A program made the position numbers and the translations under genes. Shown piece by piece: positions 29,793-35,798 of a stretch of 35,798 nt of DNA (position 1 is its first letter; every line of letters starts with the position of its first letter). The notes below the pieces were generated by a model that was given only the letters and a program-made list of their open reading frames with translations, did not search any database and was not told where the DNA came from. The DNA comes from Lachnospiraceae bacterium (lineage in GTDB: Bacteria > Bacillota > Clostridia > Lachnospirales > Lachnospiraceae): contig JAEELB010000218.1 of NCBI GenBank assembly GCA_016288705.1, positions 1 through 35,798 of the forward strand, written 5' to 3'.

Positions 29793-30653
29793 ATGGAAGA
29801 TATCATCAAAACAGAAGAACTGGGGTTTGATTATATCCGGAGAAATGAGAACGGCGAGGTGGAGTGTATCGTCAGGGCCGTTGATGACGTGAATATTTCC
29901 GTCAAAAAGGGTGAGTTTGTGGTCATCCTGGGCGCAAACGGTTCCGGCAAATCAACCCTCGCCAAGCATCTGAATGCGCTTCTGAAGCCTACCGACGGCA
30001 CTGTTTGGGTGGACGGCATGGATACTGCGGAGGACGGGCTTCTGTGGGAGGTCAGGCGCACCGCAGGCATGGTCTTCCAGAATCCGGACAATCAGATCAT
30101 CGGTCAGGTGGTGGATGAGGATGTGGCTTTCGGGCCGGAGAACCTCGGCGTCCCGGGACCGGAGCTTCCCGGCAGGGTTGAAGAGAGTCTGAAGGCTGTG
30201 GATATTTACGGTCTTAAGGATTCTCCCACCATAAGTCTTTCCGGCGGACAGAAGCAGAGGGTTTCCATAGCGGGCATCCTGGCTATGCACCCCACCTGCA
30301 TCGTGCTTGACGAACCTACCGCCATGCTCGATCCCGCGGGCCGGAAAGAGGTGATGAGGGCTCTCCTGGCGCTGAATGACGTGGAGGAGATCACCGTCAT
30401 TCACATAACCCACAACATGGATGAGGCCGTGAATGCGGACAGGATAATAGTGATGGACCACGGAAAGGTGGCTCTTTCGGGCACTCCCACCCAGGTCTTT
30501 TCCAGAGTGGAGGAGCTTCTGGCTTACGGACTCACGGTTCCGGATGCCGTGATGCTGGCATATGAACTCAGAAAGGCAGGGATCGGGATCCCGGAGGGGA
30601 TAGTTACCGGACCACAGCTTACGGAAGCATTGATAAATGAATACAATCATTGA
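29793..30653 (+). CDS. ecfA1: ECF transporter ATP-binding protein EcfA1
   Basis: The 286-residue ABC ATPase has Walker A GANGSGKST (47-55), Q-loop Q96 in VFQNPDNQI, signature LSGGQKQR (149-156) and Walker B CIVLDEPTAMLD with D173-E174. With EcfA2 and EcfT it forms the energising module used by several substrate-binding S proteins for vitamins and metals; no S component is nearby. I start at ATG 29793, where homology begins, although the ribosome site is weak. An in-frame ATG at 29646 would add repeat-encoded residues. It overlaps ecfA2 by 17 bases. Confidence 0.93.
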   Translation: MEDIIKTEELGFDYIRRNENGEVECIVRAVDDVNISVKKGEFVVILGANGSGKSTLAKHLNALLKPTDGTVWVDGMDTAEDGLLWEVRRTAGMVFQNPDNQIIGQVVDEDVAFGPENLGVPGPELPGRVEESLKAVDIYGLKDSPTISLSGGQKQRVSIAGILAMHPTCIVLDEPTAMLDPAGRKEVMRALLALNDVEEITVIHITHNMDEAVNADRIIVMDHGKVALSGTPTQVFSRVEELLAYGLTVPDAVMLAYELRKAGIGIPEGIVTGPQLTEALINEYNH

Positions 30654-31497
30654 AGTACGGGATCTGACATTTTCATATGACGACGGAAGCTCCGGAAAAC
30701 CGGTGATCAAAGGGATCAGTTTTTCCGTTGAAAAGGGGGGATTCATCGGGATCATAGGACATACCGGTTCCGGGAAGTCCACCCTGCTCCAGCTTTTGAT
30801 CGGACTTTTGAAGCCCCGGTCCGGGGAGATCCTGTTTGACGGCGAGGATATTTTTTCGAAGGGCTACGACCTGAAAAAGCTCAGAAGCCGCGTGGGACTT
30901 GTGTTTCAGTATCCGGAATACCAGCTTTTTGAGGAGAACGTGTTTAAGGATGTGTGTTACGGCCCCGCAAACCTCGGCCTGACAAGGAAGGAATGCGAGC
31001 TCAGGGCCTATGAGGCTCTTAAGTCCGTGGGTCTCTCCGACGACTGCTTCTATGCTTCCCCCTTCGAGCTGTCCGGGGGACAGAAGAGAAGGGCCGCAAT
31101 TGCGGGCATACTGGCCATGAAGCCCGAGGTCCTGGTGCTTGATGAGCCTACGGCGGGGCTGGATCCAGCCGGAAGAAGAGAGATAATGAACCTGATATTG
31201 AAGCTCAGGAAAGAGCGGGATATCACTGTGATCCTGGTGACCCACAGCATGGAGGACATGGCGTCCTGCGCTGAAAAGATCCTGGTGCTGGACAATGGGC
31301 AGATCGGTTATTTCGACACCCCCGCCAAAGTCTTTTCCCACACGGAGGAGCTCGAGAGCATCGGCCTTTCCGCCCCTGCCGTCACCTACATCATGATGGA
31401 ACTGAGGAAAAGAGGCATGGACGTGCCTACGGACGTGATCAGACCGGAAGACGCCAGAGATGAGATCATAGCCGCCTTTGCAAGGAGAAAAGCTTGA
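30637..31497 (+). CDS. ecfA2: ECF transporter ATP-binding protein EcfA2
   Basis: The 286-residue ABC ATPase has Walker A GHTGSGKST (41-49), the VFQYPEYQLF Q-loop region typical of EcfA2, signature LSGGQKRRAAIA, and Walker B LVLDEPTAGLDP. It pairs with EcfA1 as a heterodimer. It starts inside ecfA1 and its stop overlaps the ecfT start (TTGA). Confidence 0.95.
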   Translation: MNTIIEVRDLTFSYDDGSSGKPVIKGISFSVEKGGFIGIIGHTGSGKSTLLQLLIGLLKPRSGEILFDGEDIFSKGYDLKKLRSRVGLVFQYPEYQLFEENVFKDVCYGPANLGLTRKECELRAYEALKSVGLSDDCFYASPFELSGGQKRRAAIAGILAMKPEVLVLDEPTAGLDPAGRREIMNLILKLRKERDITVILVTHSMEDMASCAEKILVLDNGQIGYFDTPAKVFSHTEELESIGLSAPAVTYIMMELRKRGMDVPTDVIRPEDARDEIIAAFARRKA

Positions 31498-32291
31498 AGA
31501 GCATAGTGCTTGGTCAATATTATCCCGCGGATTCACTGCTGCACAGGCTCGATCCCAGAGTAAAGCTGGTTTCTACCTTTGTGTACATAATCTCGCTCTT
31601 TATCGTGAAGGATCTTCCGGGTTATATCTGCGTCACGGTCTATCTCCTGGCCGCCGTGATCCTTTCAAAGGTGCCTCCCGTGAAGATGCTGAGGGGGCTC
31701 AGCGGCATCATTTTCCTGATGCTGATAACGGTGATCGTCAATCTCTTCACCATCCCGGGGACGCCTTTATTATCCTTTCACGGACTGCATATCACTGTCG
31801 AGGGCGTTTACTCCGCCGTCAGGATGATGTTAAGGCTGGTATATCTCATAACCGGGTCCTCCGTAATGACCTTCACCACTACTCCCAGCGCCCTGTCGGA
31901 CGGGCTTGAGAGTCTGATGAAGCCGCTGAAGATCTTCAGGGTCCCGGTCCATGACATAGCCATGATGATATCCATCGCCCTGAGATTTATCCCCATTCTC
32001 TCGGAGGAAACTGATATAATAATAAAAGCGCAGAAAGCCAGATGCGCGGATTTTGATTCCGGAAATATGGTCAAAAGGGCTAAAGCGTTCATTCCGGTGC
32101 TGGTGCCGCTTTTCGTTTCCGCTTTCCGGAGGGCAAATGACCTGGCTACAGCCATGGAAGCCAGATGCTACAGGGGAGGAGACACGAGGACCAGGATGAA
32201 GCCTCTGCTGTATTCAGGCCGGGACTATCTGGTCTATGCCGCTGACCTGGCTCTCGTAACCCTTTGCATAATGACCAGGGTGATGCTATGA
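31494..32291 (+). CDS. ecfT: ECF transporter transmembrane protein EcfT
   Basis: The 265-residue membrane protein starts with the EcfT signature GQYYPADSLLHRLDPRVKL. Both coupling-helix motifs that contact the ATPases are present in variant form: QKARCADF and AMEARCYRGG (ARC instead of ARG; the second is common in Firmicutes). The start TTG 31494 has AAGGAG (31482-31487) 6 bases upstream and overlaps the ecfA2 stop. It is joined to truA by an ATGA overlap. Confidence 0.95.
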   Translation: MKSIVLGQYYPADSLLHRLDPRVKLVSTFVYIISLFIVKDLPGYICVTVYLLAAVILSKVPPVKMLRGLSGIIFLMLITVIVNLFTIPGTPLLSFHGLHITVEGVYSAVRMMLRLVYLITGSSVMTFTTTPSALSDGLESLMKPLKIFRVPVHDIAMMISIALRFIPILSEETDIIIKAQKARCADFDSGNMVKRAKAFIPVLVPLFVSAFRRANDLATAMEARCYRGGDTRTRMKPLLYSGRDYLVYAADLALVTLCIMTRVML

Positions 32292-33037
32292 GAATATTGT
32301 TGAGAGTGGCCTATGACGGTACTAAGTACCACGGCTGGCAGGTCCAGCCCGGGGTCAGCACCATTGAAGGGGAAGTAAATAACGCTTTGAGCGCCGTATT
32401 TGACCGGAAGATCGAGGTGACAGGCGGCAGCAGGACTGACGCCGGGGTCCACGCCCTGTGCAATGTGGCGGTTTTCGATGTGGATACCAGAATGGAACCG
32501 GGAAAGATAGCTTACGCCGCAAATGTCAGGCTCCCCGAGGATATCAGGGTCAGGAGTTCAAAGCTTGTGCCTCCCGATTTCCATCCCAGAAAGAGGGAGA
32601 GCGTAAAGACCTACGAATACAGGATATACAGGGCTGATTTTCCCATGCCCGTGAGGAGGCTCTATACCTATTACACCCACAGACAGCCTGATGTGGCCGC
32701 CATGTCGGAGGCGACGGCTTATCTGGAGGGGACTCATGATTTCAAAAGCTTCTGCAGCCCCCACACCCAGGTGGAGAGCACCGTCAGGACCATACATCTC
32801 CTGGACATAAGGGAGGAGGGCCAGGAACTGGTGATCCTGGTCTCGGGGAACGGTTTTTTGTACAATATGGTCAGGATAATAGCGGGCACGCTTCTGGAAG
32901 TGGGTTTCGGAAGATATCATCCGGAGCATGTTAGGGAGATCCTTGAAGGCACCGACAGGGAACTGGCGGGTCCCACCCTGCCTCCGAGCGGACTCACTTT
33001 GACGGGCTATCGCTTTGTAGAGTTTCCGAGACTGTGA
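32288..33037 (+). CDS. truA: tRNA pseudouridine(38-40) synthase TruA
   Basis: The 249-residue enzyme makes pseudouridine in the tRNA anticodon arm. It begins MRILLRVAYDGTKYHGWQVQ and has the catalytic aspartate D51 in GGSRTDAGVHA. Start ATG 32288 overlaps the ecfT stop. The usual followers in many Firmicutes, rplM and rpsI, are absent; convergent genes come next. The last 44 bases are overlapped antisense by a small ORF, and no clear terminator is seen at its end. Confidence 0.95.
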   Translation: MRILLRVAYDGTKYHGWQVQPGVSTIEGEVNNALSAVFDRKIEVTGGSRTDAGVHALCNVAVFDVDTRMEPGKIAYAANVRLPEDIRVRSSKLVPPDFHPRKRESVKTYEYRIYRADFPMPVRRLYTYYTHRQPDVAAMSEATAYLEGTHDFKSFCSPHTQVESTVRTIHLLDIREEGQELVILVSGNGFLYNMVRIIAGTLLEVGFGRYHPEHVREILEGTDRELAGPTLPPSGLTLTGYRFVEFPRL

Positions 33038-33170
33038 CGGAGGCGTTCTGCCTCTTCTCCTCATATTCCTTCAATGTCTCGCCCCCTCCGAAGAGTCTGG
33101 CGGCAAGGGCGCTCAGTATTATGATCACGGCAAGGGCAGACAGAGATCGTATAAGCTTATCCTTCGTCAT
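32994..33170 (-). CDS. Small single-pass membrane peptide, 58 residues, unrecognised
   Basis: On the minus strand, ATG at 33170 opens a 58-codon frame reading MTKDKLIRSLSALAVIIIL and ending SETLQSDSPSK. Residues ~9-26 form one hydrophobic helix preceded by K3, K5 and R8. This predicts a cytoplasmic N-terminus and a ~30-residue charged outer tail (GGGETLKEYEEKRQ). Its ATG shares an ATGA overlap with the stop of the response regulator gene, which is strong operon evidence. Its 3' end runs 44 bases into the 3' end of truA on the other strand. I recognise no family; a small accessory or signal-modulating membrane peptide is a guess. Confidence 0.65.
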   Translation of the reverse strand: MTKDKLIRSLSALAVIIILSALAARLFGGGETLKEYEEKRQNASVTVSETLQSDSPSK

Positions 33171-33958
33171 GACATGATCTCTTTTTCGGCGCGCTTCTTG
33201 AAGAAATCGTCCACAAATCCCCTGATCTCGCTGGGAGTCATGGATTTAAGAAGATAACCGGCGGGTTTCAGGGCCACCAGCTGGGTAACCGTGGCCGAGT
33301 CGTTGTGGGCAGTCAGGAAAATGACGGGGATATTGGCCACTTCCGGGTCCGATCTGATCATCTCGAGCACCTGTTTGCCGCTGACGATGGGCATCTCATA
33401 ATCCAGAAGGATCAGGTCCGGTTTGTTCTTGGCCAGATATTTTAGCCCCATCATGCCTGAATTAGCCATGATCACCTGATAGCGCGTGTCCAGCCATTCC
33501 TTTATCCTTCTGAGCATGTCGCCGGAATCATCTATGACCAGTATCTTTTTCTGAACGGTCCCGTCATTATTTTTGATAAATGTTGAGATCACATCGGTCA
33601 CGTGGGGCATGTTGAGAGGGCGCTTGAATTCCCCCTTTACCAGCCCGCTGGGAAGGGTGTCCCTGACCTTCATTATGGCGTCCTCCTCACCGAAGAGAAA
33701 GAGGGGGATGGCAGCGTCGTGGGTCGTATCGTTCAGGTACACAAGACTCTTTCCGTCCCTGGCGATGTCGTCGTCGCAGGCTATGATCATGGCGGCGACT
33801 TCCCTGTCCGCAATGGTCCTGGAGATCTGGGATACCTGGGTGGTGGAGGTGACCACTTCGTAATTATCCAGCTTGGCAGCCAGGAGATCCCTCAGGGAAG
33901 ACAGCAGATATCCGCCCCGGTGGGAGATCAGCATTATCATTTTCTGCATCCGGATCAC
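33167..33958 (-). CDS. Two-domain response regulator (degenerate receiver + receiver)
   Basis: The 263-residue protein has a typical receiver at ~137-255 with acidic pair D143-D144, phosphoacceptor D186 (LILLDYEMP), T216 (IFLTAH) and K238 (YLLKSMTP). Residues ~5-128 look like a second receiver-fold domain that has lost the signature: it shows IIACDDD, LFLFGEED and KRP in roughly the expected places. There is no DNA-binding output domain, so it probably acts by protein contact or phosphotransfer. Start GTG 33958 gives a GTGA overlap with the sensor gene; ATG 33949 is an alternative with better AAGGA spacing. The small membrane peptide gene follows in an ATGA overlap. Confidence 0.85.
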   Translation of the reverse strand: MIRMQKMIMLISHRGGYLLSSLRDLLAAKLDNYEVVTSTTQVSQISRTIADREVAAMIIACDDDIARDGKSLVYLNDTTHDAAIPLFLFGEEDAIMKVRDTLPSGLVKGEFKRPLNMPHVTDVISTFIKNNDGTVQKKILVIDDSGDMLRRIKEWLDTRYQVIMANSGMMGLKYLAKNKPDLILLDYEMPIVSGKQVLEMIRSDPEVANIPVIFLTAHNDSATVTQLVALKPAGYLLKSMTPSEIRGFVDDFFKKRAEKEIMS

Positions 33959-35798
33959 ATCCTTTCCAGAAGCCCGTTCACAAGGTTTAGGGCGTTATCG
34001 AGATCCACATCCGCCACCAATGAGACCAGCTTCCTCACATCCTCGCCGTATTCCTCCTGAATGCCTGCGGAGGAAAGCTTTCTGGCGGCTGAGTCGGCGG
34101 CGTCCATGTCGAATTCATCCAGACCGTCCCGGATCTCTTCCAGGAGATGCCGGATCTCATCTGTATCCATGGGGACAAGCTCTCCCTCCTCCTCGGGAGG
34201 ATTTTCCCGGAAGGCGTTCTCAACGGAGAGCCTCACTCTGGTGTACTCGTTCATCAGAAGAGGGTGATTTGCGGTAACGAAGTCATTGTCTCCTTTTGAC
34301 ATGGCATCTTCAATGGAGGCTGCCTGATCGGACAGAGGCTGCGCTCCCAGAAGGCGGGCGGAACTCTTCAGGGCGTGCACGTGGATCCGGTAGTTGTCGT
34401 TGTCCCTTTTGTCGTATTCTTCCGTCAGCAGATCCTGCTTGTCGGCGTCCGCGAATCTCTCAAGCGTCTTGATGTAGAATTCGGGATCGTTCATGCAGTA
34501 TCTGAGCCCCGTATCCGTGTCTATGATCCCTGAAAGAGATCTGATGATGCTTCCGTATCTGTCCATGTCTTCTCCGTTGTCGCGGGCTGTCTCCCTGCCC
34601 TCTTCTTCCTTTCTCCCGCTTTCGTCGTCGGGTATTATGTATATGTCGGGGATATATTTCAGCAGCATGTCTTCAAGAGTATGTCCTTCCACGGGCTTGG
34701 ACAGATAATCGTCAAAGCCCTGCTGAAGATAGTATTCACGGGTGCCCTCTATGGCGTTTGCCGTGAGGGCGATCACTACCGCAGAGTGGCTTAGGTTTTC
34801 GATACCCATGGACTTCAGGGCGTGAAGAGTCTCTATGCCGTCCATTTCGGGCATCAGGTGATCCATGAGGATCACGTCGAACAGATCCGTCTTTACCTTT
34901 TCAAGGCACTCTTTTCCGCTGCTCACGCTGGAGACGCGTATCTTCGTCCTCTTCAGCAGATGTTCCGCCAGGCGCCTGTTTACGTCCGTGTCGTCTACGA
35001 CCAGAACGCTGGCTTTCGGCGCGGTGAATCTGCCGATAAGCTCTGACCGGTCGGACTGATCGTCCGAGCCGGCGTCTCCGGTTTCCTCATTGTGTTCGGA
35101 ATTCACTCCGGAAAATCTGAGCATCTCTTCCACGATATCCATGAGCTCGGATCCGGACTTCTTTATATCCTTTGCGTAGCCCGTTATCCTGGGATCCTCG
35201 GATTCCCTGAGGATCATTTCATTCATGCCCAGTATACCGTTTATGGGAGTGCGGATCTTGTGGGAAATACCGGAGTAAAACTCAAATCTGGCCTTTGCCT
35301 CCGCTTCCACGGCGCTCATCCTGTCCAGAATGTCACGGTACCTGGACGCTGCCCAGGACATCATGCCTATGGCCATGATCAGGGCGCCCGAGGCGGTGAA
35401 GAGACCGTGGGAGATGTGGATGATGTTTGAATCGGAGGTGATCAGGACCGTGTCGACGATGATGCATAAGTACAGTACCAGAGAAAGGATCAGAAACCAC
35501 CTGATCTTGCGGAGGAACTCTGCATCAGTGAGAGCGGAGCGGACAGCGACGTAAAGGATGAAGAAAAGGGGCAGATAATAGAGCAGGACCCCGAGGGGCA
35601 GGAAACGGAGAAGGGTCTCTCCTCCCTTTACAAGAAAGGCGGGTATAATGAAGAGCAGACCGAGGATGTCCGCTCCGGCCAGCAATATGGCCACATTGCT
35701 GTAACGTGACTCGGATATCTGATCGATGGTGATTATGAGAGGTATCGGGGTCATCAGGAAACACAGGATACCCAGATTCTCCGTCATGACCATGTTGG
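33955..35798 (-). CDS. Membrane hybrid sensor-like protein lacking the HATPase domain (5' end outside window)
   Basis: At least 612 residues are visible and the frame stays open to the window edge. Several membrane helices occupy ~1-150. An H-box follows (GISHKIRTPINGILGMNEM, H178), then only about 30 residues before a complete receiver (~261-382; D267-D268, D311, T344, K366). An HPt domain with H473 (HVHALKSSARLLGA) comes next, then a helical tail. No N, G1, F or G2 box of the ATP-binding kinase domain is present, and the residue after H178 is Lys where HisKA domains have Glu/Asp. It is best read as a kinase-inactive phosphorelay protein. Numbering is from the first visible Met. Confidence 0.85.
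   Translation of the reverse strand, partial: NMVMTENLGILCFLMTPIPLIITIDQISESRYSNVAILLAGADILGLLFIIPAFLVKGGETLLRFLPLGVLLYYLPLFFILYVAVRSALTDAEFLRKIRWFLILSLVLYLCIIVDTVLITSDSNIIHISHGLFTASGALIMAIGMMSWAASRYRDILDRMSAVEAEAKARFEFYSGISHKIRTPINGILGMNEMILRESEDPRITGYAKDIKKSGSELMDIVEEMLRFSGVNSEHNEETGDAGSDDQSDRSELIGRFTAPKASVLVVDDTDVNRRLAEHLLKRTKIRVSSVSSGKECLEKVKTDLFDVILMDHLMPEMDGIETLHALKSMGIENLSHSAVVIALTANAIEGTREYYLQQGFDDYLSKPVEGHTLEDMLLKYIPDIYIIPDDESGRKEEEGRETARDNGEDMDRYGSIIRSLSGIIDTDTGLRYCMNDPEFYIKTLERFADADKQDLLTEEYDKRDNDNYRIHVHALKSSARLLGAQPLSDQAASIEDAMSKGDNDFVTANHPLLMNEYTRVRLSVENAFRENPPEEEGELVPMDTDEIRHLLEEIRDGLDEFDMDAADSAARKLSSAGIQEEYGEDVRKLVSLVADVDLDNALNLVNGLLERM

Noticed and set aside
33602..34060. A 152-codon plus-strand frame near the right end
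   Set aside because: It is antisense to the response regulator and sensor genes, whose receiver and HPt motifs are clear.
35000..35110. A frameshift hiding the HATPase domain of the hybrid sensor
   Set aside because: Only about 90 bases separate the H-box helices from the receiver, too few to encode the domain in any frame.

Overview
The window is a chromosomal housekeeping region of a Gram-positive Firmicute. It is most likely a member of the Clostridia close to Lachnospiraceae. The grounds are: ribosomal gene order with zinc-type S14 and L36, rpsD lying between rpsK and rpoA, an ECF transporter core followed by truA, an enlarged L17 of a kind I associate with Lachnospiraceae, LTA-synthase and YfhO cell-envelope proteins, and a hybrid sensor protein with the H-box style common in that family. 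The taxonomic call is an inference from gene content; no 16S gene is present. Arginine codons are mostly AGG/AGA and ATA isoleucine codons are common, on a fairly GC-rich background.

Layout, left to right. 1-214 is the 3' end of tuf (EF-Tu), followed by a strong intrinsic terminator and a short tandem repeat. 374-7089 is an accessory block: an SLC13/ArsB-type ion transporter, a 23S-rRNA-methyltransferase-like protein, an LTA-synthase-like sulfatase and a YfhO-family membrane protein. The last three overlap one another. 7130-13133 is a complete-looking F1Fo ATP synthase operon (a, c, b, alpha, gamma, beta, epsilon) with its own promoter and no separate delta gene. 13165-25785 is the S10/spc ribosomal operon from its promoter and structured leader (rpsJ to rplO), then secY, adk and map, with infA to 26005. 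26010-29611 is the alpha operon (rpmJ, rpsM, rpsK, rpsD, rpoA, rplQ), which has its own promoter just after infA. 29793-33037 is ecfA1-ecfA2-ecfT-truA. On the opposite strand, 35798 down to 32994 holds a three-gene signalling operon: a hybrid sensor-like protein open at the window edge, a two-domain response regulator, and a 58-residue one-helix membrane peptide.

The most striking observation is in the ATP synthase. The alpha subunit carries about 80 extra N-terminal residues that match the C-terminal domain of the delta (OSCP) subunit. The delta N-terminal domain, which normally grips the alpha N-termini, is absent from the operon. A covalent delta-CTD/alpha fusion would alter how the peripheral stalk attaches and would put three delta-CTDs on each F1 head.

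The second notable point is the sensor protein at the right edge. It keeps a membrane region, an H-box, a receiver and an HPt domain, but it has no HATPase domain, and the residue after the H-box histidine is Lys instead of Glu. It therefore looks like a kinase-dead phosphorelay scaffold. It is translationally coupled to a receiver protein and to an unannotated small membrane peptide whose end runs antisense into truA.
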